Origin: Niveispirillum sp. SYP-B3756
Lineage (GTDB): Bacteria; Pseudomonadota; Alphaproteobacteria; Azospirillales; Azospirillaceae
DNA: 64,000 bases
NCBI RefSeq assembly: GCF_009495745.1
Contig: NZ_WIDQ01000001.1
Coordinates: 496,001-560,000, forward strand
Direction of reading: 5' to 3'
Shown here piece after piece: positions 7,900 through 17,862 of this stretch (the stretch's first letter is position 1; the number at the start of each line of letters is the position of its first letter). Under the pieces are notes generated by a model. The model was not told where the DNA came from. It searched no databases and saw only the letters and a list, made by a program, of their open reading frames with translations. The translations under genes and the position numbers were made by a program.

Positions 7900-10875
7900 A
7901 TGCCCAACGTCTATACCCTTGCCCCCAACCTGCCCTTTGTTGACGCGCTGGCCGCCGGCCTGTGGGCGCGGGTGGGGGGGGACGCGCTGGCGTTGAGCCG
8001 GATCACCGTGCTGTTGCCCACCGCGCGTGCTGTGCGGTCGCTGCGGGAGGCGTTTTTGCGCCTGTCGGGCGGGCGGCCCATTCTGTTGCCGCGCATGGCC
8101 CCGCTGGGCGATGTCGATAGCGACGAAATCACCCTGATGCTGGACGGGATGAAGGCGGGCGGGCTGGATCTGGCCCCCGCCATCGCCCCGTTGCGCCGGC
8201 AATTGCTGCTATCCCGCGCCGTGCTGGCCGCCGGGGACAGTTTCGCCAAGACCAAGGCGCAGGCCGCCCGCCTGGGCCGGGAACTGGCCAAGTTGCTGGA
8301 TCAGGTGCAGACCGAACAGCTCAGTTTCGACCAGTTGCGCAATCTGGTGCCCGATGATTATGCCGAACATTGGCAGGTCACGCTCTCCTTCCTGTCCATC
8401 ATCATTGATCAATGGCCGGCGATCCTGGCCGATCTGGGCGTGGTGGACCCCGGCCAGGAACGCAATAACCGGCTGGCGGCCTTCGCCCGCGCGCTGGAAC
8501 TGAACCCGCCCCCCCATCCGATCATCGCCGCCGGTTCCACCGGCACCATCCCTGCATCGGCGGACCTGCTGGCCACCATTGCAAGGCTGCCGCAAGGCGA
8601 AGTGGTGCTGCCCGGCCTGGACCAGGATATCGACGCCGATACCTGGGCAGCCTTGGACGAGGCGCACCCGCAATTCGCCCTGAAACACCTGATCAACCGG
8701 CTGGGTATCGCGCGGGAGGAGGTACAGGATTGGCAGGTAGCAGCAAGCGTCCGCCCCGCCTGCCCGCCGGCCCGTATCCGCCTGATCGCAGAGGCCATGC
8801 GCCCCGCCGGCACGACGGAGGCCTGGCGCGACCTGCCCGATATCGCCCCCAGCGCCCTGGAACGGCTGCACCGAATCGACGCGACCACCCCGCAGGAGGA
8901 GGCGGGCATCATCGCGCTGATCCTGCGGGAAGCGCTGGAAGTGCCGGAAAAGACGGCAGCCCTGGTGACGCCGGATCGCAATCTGGCCCGACGTGTGGCC
9001 ACCGAACTGGCCCGCTGGGGCATCAAGGTGGATGACAGTGCCGGTCGCCCCCTGGCCCAGACGCCTGTGGGCAGCTTCCTGCGCGTGATTGCCGATCTGG
9101 CGGTACAGGGCGCGCCCATCCCGCTGCTGTCGCTGCTGAAACACCCGCTGGCCGGTGGCGGGATGGAAGCCGGTGATTTGCGCCGGCTGGGCCGCCAGTT
9201 GGAAAAGGCGGTGCTGCGCGGCCCGCGCCCGCCGGGCGGGCTGGACGGGCTGCGCCAGGCGCTGAACGGGGCCGATCGCCGCCGGCTGGGCAACCCGGCG
9301 CTGAAGGCCGATCTGCTGACCCTGGTGGACCGGCTGGAAGAACGGATGGGGGATTTCATCAATGCCGTGCGCGATGGGGAGGAACGCCCCCTGACCGACT
9401 GGCTGCACCTGCATGTGGGGGCAGCAGAGGCGATGGCGGCTTTGGAGGCCGAGCCCGGCAATGAGCGGCTGTGGCGCGACAAGGACGGGGAGGCGGCAGC
9501 CGCCTTCATCGACGAACTGCGCGATGCCGCCACCGGCTATCCCAGCATGGGCGGGCGCGATTATGCCGGTTTGATGGAGGTGCTGATTTCCGGGCGGCCG
9601 GTGCGTCCGGCCTTCGGCCTGCATCCGCGCCTGCATATCCTGGGCCTGATGGAAGCGCGCCTGCAGCAGTTCGATACGGTGATCCTGGCCGGCTTGAATG
9701 AGGGGACATGGCCCCCCGCGCCTGCGCCAGACCCCTGGATGTCGCGCCCCATGCGCAGCCGATTCGGCCTGCCGTCGCCGGAACGGCAGGTGGGGCAGGC
9801 GGCGCATGATTTCGCCCATGCCTGCGGTGCGCACACGCTTTATCTCTCCCGTTCCGAACGGGTGGACGGCACGCCCACCGTGCCGTCGCGCTGGCTGTTG
9901 CGGCTGGATACGGTGCTGGGCAAGGCGGGGCTGCGCGGCTCCATCGGCCATGCGGTGGAGCATTACCGCGCGCTGTATCAAGCGCTCGACCGGCCCGCCC
10001 AGGTGAAGCCCTGCCCGGCCCCGGCCCCCTGCCCGCCGCTGGATGCCCGCCCGCGCAAACTGTCCGTCACCCAGATCGAAACCTGGATGCGCGACCCCTA
10101 TGCCATCTATGCCCGGAAAATCCTGGAGCTGGAGGCGCTGGAGCCGATTGATGCCGACCCCGGTGCGGCAGAACGCGGGGAGATTCTGCACAAGGCGCTG
10201 GAAAATTTCATCCGCCGCTATCCGGCGCAACTGCCGGGCAATGCGCGCTCTGAACTGCTGGCCTGCGGGCGGGAGGCGTTTGGCGACCTGCTGGACCAGC
10301 CGGGGGTGCAGGCCTTCTGGTGGCCGCGCTTTGAACGGGTGGCCGACTGGTTTTTGGGCGTGGAGGCGGAACGCCGCAAAACCATCCGCCCGCTGGCCAT
10401 TGAGGTGACGGGCAGCATCCGCCTGACCCCGCCGGGCGGGGATTTCATCCTGACCGCCAAGGCCGACCGTATCGACCGCACGCCCACGGGCGGCGTGGTG
10501 CTGCTGGATTACAAGACCGGCCAGCCACCAACGGGCAAGGAGGTGCGGCTGGGCAAGGCGCCGCAATTGCCCTTGGAAGCGCTGATCGCGCGGGAAGGCG
10601 GCTTTACGGAGATCGGCGCGGCCCAGGTGGAGGGGCTGGAATTCTGGCGGCTGACCGGCGGCGACCCCGCCGGCATCATCCAGACCCTGAAGGATGAATC
10701 CCACGATCTGGCGGATGAGGCCCGCGACGGGCTGTTGGCCTTGATTGAGGCATTCGACGATCCCGCCATGCCCTATCGCAGCCAGCCCCGCCCAAGCTGG
10801 GCCCCGCGCTTCACCGATTACGCCCACCTGTCCCGCATCGCCGAATGGTCCGCCGGCGGTGGGGAGGAAGGGTAA
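7900..10875 (+). CDS. addB: Double-strand break repair protein AddB
   Basis: A 991-residue alphaproteobacterial AddB, the partner of the AddA helicase-nuclease in RecBCD-like end processing. The N terminus (VYTLAPNLPFVDALAAGLW) and the inactivated helicase-like core match the family; no Walker A P-loop is seen, as in other alphaproteobacterial AddB proteins. The C-terminal RecB-type nuclease domain is intact: GEILHKALENFI (about 760-771) and the catalytic VVLLDYKTGQPP (about 866-877). Oddly, addA does not follow: the gene ends at a terminator and the next genes are on the opposite strand. AddB needs AddA, which must be elsewhere in the genome if the system works. Confidence 0.93.
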   Translation: MPNVYTLAPNLPFVDALAAGLWARVGGDALALSRITVLLPTARAVRSLREAFLRLSGGRPILLPRMAPLGDVDSDEITLMLDGMKAGGLDLAPAIAPLRRQLLLSRAVLAAGDSFAKTKAQAARLGRELAKLLDQVQTEQLSFDQLRNLVPDDYAEHWQVTLSFLSIIIDQWPAILADLGVVDPGQERNNRLAAFARALELNPPPHPIIAAGSTGTIPASADLLATIARLPQGEVVLPGLDQDIDADTWAALDEAHPQFALKHLINRLGIAREEVQDWQVAASVRPACPPARIRLIAEAMRPAGTTEAWRDLPDIAPSALERLHRIDATTPQEEAGIIALILREALEVPEKTAALVTPDRNLARRVATELARWGIKVDDSAGRPLAQTPVGSFLRVIADLAVQGAPIPLLSLLKHPLAGGGMEAGDLRRLGRQLEKAVLRGPRPPGGLDGLRQALNGADRRRLGNPALKADLLTLVDRLEERMGDFINAVRDGEERPLTDWLHLHVGAAEAMAALEAEPGNERLWRDKDGEAAAAFIDELRDAATGYPSMGGRDYAGLMEVLISGRPVRPAFGLHPRLHILGLMEARLQQFDTVILAGLNEGTWPPAPAPDPWMSRPMRSRFGLPSPERQVGQAAHDFAHACGAHTLYLSRSERVDGTPTVPSRWLLRLDTVLGKAGLRGSIGHAVEHYRALYQALDRPAQVKPCPAPAPCPPLDARPRKLSVTQIETWMRDPYAIYARKILELEALEPIDADPGAAERGEILHKALENFIRRYPAQLPGNARSELLACGREAFGDLLDQPGVQAFWWPRFERVADWFLGVEAERRKTIRPLAIEVTGSIRLTPPGGDFILTAKADRIDRTPTGGVVLLDYKTGQPPTGKEVRLGKAPQLPLEALIAREGGFTEIGAAQVEGLEFWRLTGGDPAGIIQTLKDESHDLADEARDGLLALIEAFDDPAMPYRSQPRPSWAPRFTDYAHLSRIAEWSAGGGEEG

Positions 10876-10877
10876 CA

Positions 10878-10910
10878 CCCAGAGCCATGGATCATGGCTC
10901 TGGGTCTTTA
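10878..10910 (+). terminator. Terminator after addB
   Basis: A 12-bp perfect stem CCCAGAGCCATG (10878-10889) pairs with 10893-10904 around a three-base loop and is followed by TCTTTATC. It starts two bases after the addB stop, closing the tsaE-addB operon. It is directly attached to the repeat copy at 10914-10960. Confidence 0.75.
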
Positions 10911-10913
10911 TCA

Positions 10914-10960
10914 GTTCCCTCAAGTGCCGGGCGGCGGCGTCCGCCGCCTTGGCTCACGCC
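10914..10960 (+). repeat. Hairpin-associated repeat, copy A
   Basis: Starts GTTCCCTCAAGTGCCGGGCG, continues as a GGCGGCG/CCGCCGCC palindrome and ends in CTTGGCT. About 40 of its 47 positions match the reverse complement of 27421-27467 (copy B); a shorter version lies at 33750-33774. Each copy sits immediately beside a perfect terminator-like hairpin. Further palindromes follow to about 11020 (GGCCGGCG/CGCCGGCC and AACCCGCC/GGCGGGTT). Confidence 0.7.
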
Positions 10961-11015
10961 GCACGAGCGGCGGGCCGGCGGTCGCCGGCCTTCAACCCGC
11001 CGGAAGGCGGGTTGG

Positions 11016-11591
11016 TTATCCCACCGCTTGCGTCGCGGAATTGATCAGCAGATTGAGAGTGAGGTCGCTCAGCAGCAGGGCGCTGGCCAGCAAACCGTTG
11101 CAGGCCAGCGACTGGCGCAGCACGAACCAGCCATAGACCAGCAGCCAGAGCATGGGCAGGACCAGCGCACCACTCACCGCACGCGCCCCCGCCTCCCCAC
11201 CGCCGGACAGGCCCAGGGACAGGGTGACGAACAGGGCATAGACCAGCATGGCCACCAGCTGCGACCAGTTATAGGCCACCACCATCAGACCGATGCGTGA
11301 TCCATGCCCCATGGCCTGCGCCAGATGGCAGGCCAGCAGCAGGAATCCTGTGACATTGGCCGCCATCGTCACCGCCTCCACCGCCAGATAAAGCGGCAGG
11401 CCCAGCTTGCCCAGCATCGGGTCGCCCAACGCCACGGAGATCAGCAGGGAGAGCGGGAAGACCAGCAGATAGACCCGGAAGCTGCGCGCAATATCCGCAT
11501 CGCTGTCGCTGAAACAGGCCATGCCGCCGGCATCCAGCCGCAACAGGCGCAGGGCGCCAGCCAGCCCCTGCCGGGTTTCAGGCGACAGCAT
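11016..11591 (-). CDS. Hypothetical membrane protein (191 aa)
   Basis: Four to five hydrophobic segments are visible (VYLLVFPLSLLISVAL near 40-55, LYLAVEAVTMAANVTGFLLL, LVAMLVYALFVTLSL, LVLPMLWLLVYGWFVL and a C-terminal LLASALLLSDLTLNLLI). No catalytic motif is seen and I cannot name a family. Its ATG shares a base with the dapE stop codon (TGATG), so it is translationally coupled to dapE. A conserved small membrane protein coupled to dapE appears in several alphaproteobacteria, but its role in lysine or cell-wall synthesis is not established. Confidence 0.75.
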   Translation of the reverse strand: MLSPETRQGLAGALRLLRLDAGGMACFSDSDADIARSFRVYLLVFPLSLLISVALGDPMLGKLGLPLYLAVEAVTMAANVTGFLLLACHLAQAMGHGSRIGLMVVAYNWSQLVAMLVYALFVTLSLGLSGGGEAGARAVSGALVLPMLWLLVYGWFVLRQSLACNGLLASALLLSDLTLNLLINSATQAVG

Positions 11592-12745
11592 CAGGCGGCC
11601 TTGCCGGCGAAGAAATCAACCAGCACCCGGTCATAGATGCTGGTCAGTTGGATCAGGTCGGCCACGGCCACATGTTCATCCACCTTATGCATCGTGGCGC
11701 CGACCAGCCCGAATTCCACCACCGGGCAATGATCCTTGATGAAACGGGCGTCCGATGTGCCACCGCTGGTGGACAATTCCGGTTGCTTGCCCGTCACCGC
11801 CTGCACGGCCCCGGCCACTGTGGCCACCAGGGGGCCGGGCGGGGTCAGGAAGGCGACACCGCTGGTCTGCATCTTCAGATCCCAGGCGCCCCCCACCTCT
11901 TCCAGCACATCGCGGATATGGGCTTCCAGGCTGTCGGGCGTGTGCAGATCATTGAAGCGGATGTTGAACTTAGCCGTGCCCTTGGCCGGGATCACATTGC
12001 TGGCCGGGTTGCCGACATCGATGGTGGTCAGCGCCAGGGTGCTGGGCTGGAAATGGGCCGTGCCCTCATCCAGCGGGCTGCCGGCCAGCAGGGTCAGCGC
12101 CTCCGTCAGGCGGGGCAGCGGGTTATCCGCCAGATGCGGATAGGCGACATGGCCCTGCGCGCCATAGGCCGTCAGCGTGGCGGTGACGGAGCCGCGCCGG
12201 CCAATCTTCATCATGTCGCCCAATGCCTTCGGGTTGGTGGGTTCGCCCACCAGACAAGCGTCCATCACCTCCCCCTGCTCTCGCATCCAGTCCAGCACCT
12301 TGCGGGTGCCATTGATGGACGGCCCTTCCTCATCCCCCGTGATCAGCAGGGAGATGGAGCCATTGGGCGCACCGTTGCGATCCAGGAACAATTTCGTTGC
12401 GGCAACGAAACAGGCGATGGCACCCTTCATGTCGGAGGTGCCGCGCCCGAACAGCTTGCCGTCAATGATCTCCGCCCCGAACGGATCGACGGTCCAGCCG
12501 GCGCGGTCGCCGGTGGGCACCACATCGGTATGGCCAGCGAAGCAGAAATTGGGGCTGGCGCTGCCCAGGCGGGCATAGAGATTGTCCACCGGGTCGGTGC
12601 CCGGCTCCTCAAACCGCAGGCGGGTGCAGGTGAAGCCCATCTCGGTCAACACCCCCTCCAGCACCCCCAGCGCCCCGGCATCGGCCGGGGTGACACTGGG
12701 GCAACGGATCAGGGCCTGGGTCAGGGCGACGGGATCGATGGACAT
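11591..12745 (-). CDS. dapE: Succinyl-diaminopimelate desuccinylase DapE
   Basis: A 384-residue M20-family dizinc amidohydrolase. Metal ligands and catalytic residues are visible in [13 protein letters not shown] (about 66-78), [17 protein letters not shown] (about 97-113) and [15 protein letters not shown] (about 127-141). It hydrolyses N-succinyl-LL-DAP to LL-DAP plus succinate in the succinylase branch of lysine/DAP synthesis, providing cell-wall cross-links. The start at 12745 ([17 protein letters not shown]) gives standard family length; the longer upstream frame has no similarity. dapD, which makes the succinylated precursor route possible, is 211 bases upstream on the same strand with an inverted repeat between them. 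Confidence 0.93.
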   Translation of the reverse strand: MSIDPVALTQALIRCPSVTPADAGALGVLEGVLTEMGFTCTRLRFEEPGTDPVDNLYARLGSASPNFCFAGHTDVVPTGDRAGWTVDPFGAEIIDGKLFGRGTSDMKGAIACFVAATKLFLDRNGAPNGSISLLITGDEEGPSINGTRKVLDWMREQGEVMDACLVGEPTNPKALGDMMKIGRRGSVTATLTAYGAQGHVAYPHLADNPLPRLTEALTLLAGSPLDEGTAHFQPSTLALTTIDVGNPASNVIPAKGTAKFNIRFNDLHTPDSLEAHIRDVLEEVGGAWDLKMQTSGVAFLTPPGPLVATVAGAVQAVTGKQPELSTSGGTSDARFIKDHCPVVEFGLVGATMHKVDEHVAVADLIQLTSIYDRVLVDFFAGKAA

Positions 12746-12823
12746 GGGGGAAGCCTGGGGGTTGGGGGGCTTGATCCGAGAGAGATTGCGCCAGTTAGAA
12801 TTCTTAACCAATTGAAATCCTTA

Positions 12824-12909
12824 ACCGTCACCCCGGCGAAGGCCGGGGTCCAGGATTTCAGGGCGCATTGCTCTACGAACTGGACCCCGGCCTTCGCCGG
12901 GGTGACGGT
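12824..12909. repeat. Inverted-repeat element between dapD and dapE
   Basis: Two perfectly complementary 30-base arms, 12824-12853 (starting ACCGTCACCCCGGCGAAGGC) and 12880-12909, separated by 26 bases. The same core, with the same orientation of arms, recurs at 39726-39841. Located in the dapD-dapE gap, it could form a very stable mRNA hairpin that affects downstream expression. Confidence 0.88.
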
Positions 12910-12956
12910 CAAAATAAGGGCATTTCAGGAAAACGTCTGTTACGCGCCTTCGCCCA

Positions 12957-13799
12957 TCAATCACGCAGCAGATCGTTGATGCTGGTCTTGGAGCGGGTCT
13001 GCGCGTCCACGCGCTTGACGATCACCGCGCAGGACAGGCTGGGGCCCGGCGTGCCGTCCGGCAGCGGCTTGCCCGGCAGGCTGCCCGGCACCACCACGGA
13101 ATAGGCCGGCACCCGGCCGACAAACACCTCACCGGTGCTGCGGTCGATGATCTTGGTGGTGGCGGAGATGAAGACGCCCATCGACAGGACAGCCCCCTGC
13201 TCCACGATCACGCCTTCCACCACTTCCGACCGCGCGCCGATGAAGCAATCATCTTCGATGATCACCGGGCCGGCCTGCAGCGGTTCCAGCACGCCGCCGA
13301 TGCCGACACCGCCGGACAGGTGCACATTCTTGCCAATCTGGGCGCAGGAACCGACGGTGGCCCAGGTATCCACCATGGTGCCCTTATCCACAAAGGCGCC
13401 GACATTGACGAAGCTGGGCATCAGCACCACGCCCGGCGCCACATAGGCGCTGCGGCGCACCACGCTGCCCGGCACGGCGCGGAAGCCGGCCTGACGCCAG
13501 GCTGCCTCGTCCCAGCCGACAAACTTGGACGGCACCTTGTCCCACCAGGTGGCCCCGCCGGGGCCGCCCTGGATGACGCTGTTGTCATTCAGGCGGAAGG
13601 ACAGCAGTACCGCCTTTTTCAGCCACTGATTCACCACCCAGGTGCCGTCGATCTTTTCCGCCACGCGGGCTTCACCCTTGTCCAGCAGGGACAGGGCGGC
13701 TTCCACCGCGTCGCGCACGGTGCCCTGGGTGGAAAAGCCCAGGCCCTCGCGGTTGTCCCAGGCGGCATCGATGGTGCGGGAAAGATCAGCGTGGCTCAT
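12957..13799 (-). CDS. dapD: 2,3,4,5-tetrahydropyridine-2,6-dicarboxylate N-succinyltransferase DapD
   Basis: A 280-residue trimeric left-handed beta-helix acyltransferase. Hexapeptide-type repeats run through about 105-235, including [39 protein letters not shown] and [19 protein letters not shown]. The N-terminal helical region ([15 protein letters not shown]) matches DapD rather than maltose or sugar acetyltransferases. It transfers succinyl from succinyl-CoA to THDP in DAP/lysine synthesis and works with dapE downstream. A GAGAG sequence just before the ATG may serve as ribosome site. Confidence 0.94.
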   Translation of the reverse strand: MSHADLSRTIDAAWDNREGLGFSTQGTVRDAVEAALSLLDKGEARVAEKIDGTWVVNQWLKKAVLLSFRLNDNSVIQGGPGGATWWDKVPSKFVGWDEAAWRQAGFRAVPGSVVRRSAYVAPGVVLMPSFVNVGAFVDKGTMVDTWATVGSCAQIGKNVHLSGGVGIGGVLEPLQAGPVIIEDDCFIGARSEVVEGVIVEQGAVLSMGVFISATTKIIDRSTGEVFVGRVPAYSVVVPGSLPGKPLPDGTPGPSLSCAVIVKRVDAQTRSKTSINDLLRD

Positions 13800-13902
13800 G
13801 TTCTCTCAAAGTCCCGTTTGTTAGTCCCCGGCGGTCGGTCGCGCATTTTCATTACATTGTCCACCGGATCGCCGGGGACAATGGGCGGGAGCCCCCGCCC
13901 TG

Positions 13903-14631
13903 TCAACGTGCCGGCGCGGATGACAGGTCCGTGGCCAGCGCCACCAGCCATGTCTCCAGATCATCGATAATGTGATGCACATGCTCGCCCGGATGGTCGG
14001 TCGGGGCGGCAACCTCCCCGATCTTGTTTTCCGGGTGGGAGAAGGCGCTGTCGGCGCGCAGCCACACCGTGGTCATGCCCATGGCGGCCGGCGGCACCAG
14101 ATTGCGGTGCAGATCTTCCACAAAGGCGGCGCGGCGGGAATCGATGCCGAAGCGGGCCACCATCTCCGCATAGGGCTGCGGGTCCGGCTTGGGCCGGTAA
14201 TCGGCGGCGACAATATCGAAAATGCCGGTGAAATACCGGGCAATGCCCAGCCGTTCCATGACATTTTCCGCGTGGCGGACGGACCCGTTGGTATAGATCA
14301 GCTTGCGCCCCGGCAGGGCGGCAATGGCCTCTGCCAGCGCCGGCGACGGCGTCAGCGCGGTGACATCAATATCATGTACATAATGCAGGAAGCGCTGCGG
14401 ATCGGTGCCATGGTCCAGCATCATCCCGCGGAGCGAGGTACCGAAGCGGCGATAATAATCCTTCTGCAACTGCTTGGCGGCCACCGCATCCAGCCCCAGT
14501 TCAGTGGCAATGAAATCGGTGATGCGCACATCAACCTGGGCGAACAGGTTGCAGGCGGCGGGGTAGAGCGTATTGTCCAGATCGAAGATCCATTCCTGGA
14601 CATGCGCGAAGGGGGCGGCAGGGGCGGTCAT
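13903..14631 (-). CDS. Pyrimidine 5'-nucleotidase (HAD superfamily)
   Basis: A 242-residue HAD hydrolase of the SDT1/PHM8 type. Motif I is WIFDLDNTLYP (nucleophile Asp), motif II IYTNGS, motif III the Lys of KPDPQPYAEMV and motif IV FVEDLHRNL. The cap carries YYRRFGTSLRGMMLDHGTDP, typical of pyrimidine 5'-nucleotidases that dephosphorylate UMP/CMP. It is often found next to dapD in alphaproteobacteria, as here. The ATG at 14631 is chosen; two ATGs at 14646-14649 in the same frame add six residues. Confidence 0.82.
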   Translation of the reverse strand: MTAPAAPFAHVQEWIFDLDNTLYPAACNLFAQVDVRITDFIATELGLDAVAAKQLQKDYYRRFGTSLRGMMLDHGTDPQRFLHYVHDIDVTALTPSPALAEAIAALPGRKLIYTNGSVRHAENVMERLGIARYFTGIFDIVAADYRPKPDPQPYAEMVARFGIDSRRAAFVEDLHRNLVPPAAMGMTTVWLRADSAFSHPENKIGEVAAPTDHPGEHVHHIIDDLETWLVALATDLSSAPAR

Positions 14632-14759
14632 GGCGTCATCTTTCATCATGGCGGGGAAGATGCGACTTCATCGCCCTATCCGCAAGCCCGGTGGACCGCA
14701 AGCCGGGAGTGCGTTACCACTTTGGAGCCATTATCATTGCCGGTGGAGTTTTGCCCGCT

Positions 14760-16460
14760 GTGACGTCCTTTCCCGGTTCTGATCTTCCCGCCACTCCGCA
14801 CGACCCCACCGCCGGTACTGGTGAAAACCAGGTGGGGCCGGTCCAGGCCGTGCTGGATGGCTGGCCGGGCCCGGCTTTGTGCCTGGGGCCGGACGGGCGC
14901 ATCCTGGCGGCCAATGCAGCGGCGGAAATCCTGGCCCAGCGCCATGATGGCTGGTCGGCCGATCTGATGCGCTGGGCCAGCACCGGCGGCCCGGCCGCTG
15001 AGGCCACGCGGTCGGTGCCGGTGGAAACCGGGCACGGGCCGGGCGTGGTGGAATTCACCGCCGCCTTGCTGCCCGGCGGCAAGGTGCTGTGCCTGGGCCG
15101 TGACGCCACGCTGGAACGAAGGCTGCGCCATGCCCTGACGGAATCACGCCAGCGCTATAAGGATCTGGTCGATATCTCCTCGGATTTCGCTTGGGAGGTG
15201 GGGCCGGACGGGCGGTTCGTCTTCGTCTCCGCCGCCGGCGCCATCGGCTATAGTGCGGAACAGTTGATCGGCCGCCACCCGTCGGAATTCGTGCTGTCGG
15301 ACTTTGCCGACCAGCCGCTGCCCTTTGAAACCGATGTGCCGATCGAGCGGACCGAAGTGTGGATGCGCGGGCGGGAGGGTGATGCCTTCTGCCTGATCTC
15401 CTCGGCCGTGCCGCTGCGCGGGGCGGAGGGTTACTGGGTCGGCGCGCGGGGCGCCTGCCGCGACATTACAGAGGCCCGCGTCAAGGGCATGGAACTGGCG
15501 CAGGTGCGCCTGCGTGAGAAATATCTGGGCTATATCGTCTCCTCCACCCGCGATGATGTGGACCCCAGCAAGACGCTGGAAATCGCCGTCGGCGTGGCCA
15601 CCAACGCCACCGGGGCCGCCGGTGCCCGGCTATATGCCCGCACCGGTGATGTCTTCCTGCCGGCGGCGGGGCCGCCCGCCACTCTGGTGGAACCGGCGAA
15701 GGATCAGGTGGCGGCCCTGCTGGAACAGGCGGCCCTGCAGCCGACCCCGCTGGTCGGCGGCGATGACCAGATCAGCCTGCTGGCCTGCCGCACCCTGTTC
15801 CGGCACGAGGTGAATGGCGCCGTCATGGTCTGGCAGGCCGACGGCCGGCCCTGGAGCGAGGAGGATGTCTCCATGGTCCAGGCCATCGCCGATCAGGTCG
15901 GCGTCGCCGTGGCCCAGGCCCGCTACCAGGAACGGCTGAAAACCCTGTCGGAACGCGACGGGCTGACCGGTCTGTATAACCGCCGCACCTTCATGGAATT
16001 GCTGGAACAACGGCTGGAGAAGCAGACGGGCGGCAGTTCCGCCCTGCTCTATTTCGATCTGGATAATTTCAAGGCGGTCAATGACAAGCTGGGCCATGGG
16101 GCCGGCGATGATGTGCTGCGCGCCGTGGGCGACCTGCTGCGCCGGCTGGCCCGCGTCGCCGATCTGGCCGGACGGCTGGGCGGGGATGAATTTGTGCTGT
16201 GGATCGACCGGGTGGATGAAGCCCAGGCCATGGCCGTGGCCGACCGGCTGCTGCGGGAGGCAGCGGAATTCCTGCGTCCGCTTTCCGCCTCGGAAGACAA
16301 GCCGCTGGGCGTTTCCATCGGCGTCGCCCCCTATCGCGGCGGTACGGTGGAGACGGCGCAATCCTTGATTGATCGCGGCGATCAGGGCATGTATGCGGCC
16401 AAGCGCATGGGCAAGGGCCACCGGGCCCTGGCCCCGGCAGCCCCCGCAGCGGAGATGTGA
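14760..16460 (+). CDS. Diguanylate cyclase with PAS and GAF domains
   Basis: A soluble GGDEF protein of about 566 residues. An N-terminal PAS-like segment (GPALCLGPDGRILAANAAAE) is followed by a second PAS domain (YKDLVDISSDFAWEVGPDGR), a GAF domain (about 260-385) and a C-terminal GGDEF domain. The active site GGDEF is intact near residue 473, with an RVAD inhibitory (I-site) motif five residues before it, predicting product-inhibited c-di-GMP synthesis. No membrane segment is seen, so a cytosolic signal is sensed. A GTG at 14760 with GGTGGAG upstream is preferred over a GTG at 14691 that lacks a ribosome site. Chemoreceptor-PilZ and DUF2336 proteins nearby suggest a c-di-GMP/motility neighbourhood. 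Confidence 0.88.
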   Translation: MTSFPGSDLPATPHDPTAGTGENQVGPVQAVLDGWPGPALCLGPDGRILAANAAAEILAQRHDGWSADLMRWASTGGPAAEATRSVPVETGHGPGVVEFTAALLPGGKVLCLGRDATLERRLRHALTESRQRYKDLVDISSDFAWEVGPDGRFVFVSAAGAIGYSAEQLIGRHPSEFVLSDFADQPLPFETDVPIERTEVWMRGREGDAFCLISSAVPLRGAEGYWVGARGACRDITEARVKGMELAQVRLREKYLGYIVSSTRDDVDPSKTLEIAVGVATNATGAAGARLYARTGDVFLPAAGPPATLVEPAKDQVAALLEQAALQPTPLVGGDDQISLLACRTLFRHEVNGAVMVWQADGRPWSEEDVSMVQAIADQVGVAVAQARYQERLKTLSERDGLTGLYNRRTFMELLEQRLEKQTGGSSALLYFDLDNFKAVNDKLGHGAGDDVLRAVGDLLRRLARVADLAGRLGGDEFVLWIDRVDEAQAMAVADRLLREAAEFLRPLSASEDKPLGVSIGVAPYRGGTVETAQSLIDRGDQGMYAAKRMGKGHRALAPAAPAAEM

Positions 16461-16571
16461 GGCCGGCGCGGGTCGACAAAAGGTATCGGCCTGCGATACC
16501 TACGTAAATATGCAGACACCGTTGCTTTCAGTGGGTCGGCCGGCTGGGACCGGCCTGGGATGGTCGGGTAA

Positions 16572-17855
16572 ATGAACAAGAAAACGGAAGGCCTTGATTA
16601 CGATACCGCCAAGCGTCTGGCTGCCAGCCAGGACGCCGGTGATCGTCGCCTGCTGGCCAGCCGGGCCGATACCCAGCCGGAAATCCTGTTCTTTCTGGCC
16701 AATGACACCAGTGCGGAGGTGCGGCGGGAAATCGCCCGCAACAACGCCACCCCGCGTCAGGCCGACCTGCTGCTCTCCCATGATCCCGATGAACAGGTGC
16801 GCAGCGGGCTGGCGGCCAAGATTGCCGCACTGGTGCCCTCGCTGCCCGCCGACCGGGTGGGCCAGATCGAGCGGATGACCCTGGATATCGTGGAGACTCT
16901 GGCCCGCGATCAGGCCACCGCCGTGCGCCGCGTGGTGGCCGACGCGCTGAAGGATCAGACGGGCGCCCCGGCCCATATCATCCAGCAACTGGCGCGCGAT
17001 CTGGAATTGTCGGTCAGCGGACCGGTGCTGCGCCATTCGCCCATCCTGACCGATGACGATCTGCTGGATATCATTGCCGGCCAGCCGATGGATGGCAAGC
17101 TGGTGGCCATTGCCGAGCGCGCCGGCCTGTCGGGCAATGTCTCCGCCGCCGTGGCGCGGACGGAGAGCGAGGCGGCGGTGGCGGCCCTGCTGGCCAACCA
17201 GTCGGCTCAGATCCGGGAAGAGACGCTGGACCGCATCATCGACATGGCCCCCCGGTTTGAGCCCTGGCACGCCCCGCTGGTGCGCCGGCCCAGCCTGCCG
17301 CCCAAGGCGGCCGCCCGCATTGTCGGCTTTGTCAGCCAGCAACTGGTGCGCGTGCTGGAAAGCCGCACCGACCTGCCCGACACGGTGGTCAAGGCGGTGC
17401 GCGGGGCCGTGGCCGATCTGGCCCGCGCCAGCGCCCGGCCCGGTGCCGGTGGCGGGGCGGAACCGCTCGGCCTGGTGGATGAGCTGACGACGGATGCGCC
17501 GAAGGAACGGCCGATGGACCGGGCCCGCAAGCTGCACGCTGCCGGCAAGCTGGACGAGGACGCCATGGCCGATGCGTTGACGCGCGGCGACCGGGGCTTT
17601 GTGCTGGCTGGCCTGTCGCTCCGGGCCAATGTGCCACTGGAAGCGGTGGACAAGATCATTGGCGGGCAGAGCGCGCGGGCGGTCACCGCGCTTTGCTGGC
17701 GGGCCAAACTCTCCATGCGGTTCTGCCGGCAGATACAGCTGCGCGTGGCCAATATCCCGCCCGCCTCCGTGCTGAATGCGCGGGGTGGCGACACCTACCC
17801 CATGTCCGACAGCGAGATGAGCTGGCAGCTTGAGTTTTTCGGGCTGAAAGGGTGA
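16572..17855 (+). CDS. DUF2336 domain protein
   Basis: A 427-residue, all-helical protein with HEAT-like repeats of the form SAEVRREIARNNATP, DEQVRSGLAAKIAAL and ATAVRRVVADALKD in the first 150 residues, followed by the DUF2336 region (about 120-370). This family is almost confined to alphaproteobacteria. In Caulobacter a DUF2336-containing protein has been linked to c-di-GMP or motility regulation, but no biochemical activity is assigned to this one. It begins 111 bases after the diguanylate cyclase gene and ends 7 bases before cca, so it is probably co-transcribed with cca. Confidence 0.8.
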   Translation: MNKKTEGLDYDTAKRLAASQDAGDRRLLASRADTQPEILFFLANDTSAEVRREIARNNATPRQADLLLSHDPDEQVRSGLAAKIAALVPSLPADRVGQIERMTLDIVETLARDQATAVRRVVADALKDQTGAPAHIIQQLARDLELSVSGPVLRHSPILTDDDLLDIIAGQPMDGKLVAIAERAGLSGNVSAAVARTESEAAVAALLANQSAQIREETLDRIIDMAPRFEPWHAPLVRRPSLPPKAAARIVGFVSQQLVRVLESRTDLPDTVVKAVRGAVADLARASARPGAGGGAEPLGLVDELTTDAPKERPMDRARKLHAAGKLDEDAMADALTRGDRGFVLAGLSLRANVPLEAVDKIIGGQSARAVTALCWRAKLSMRFCRQIQLRVANIPPASVLNARGGDTYPMSDSEMSWQLEFFGLKG

Positions 17856-17862
17856 GCCCGGC

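Noticed and set aside
8209-10923. Long minus-strand reading frame opposite addB
   Set aside because: It is a shadow of GC-rich codon bias: composition is His/Gln/Arg-rich, there are no motifs and the plus-strand gene is a clear AddB.
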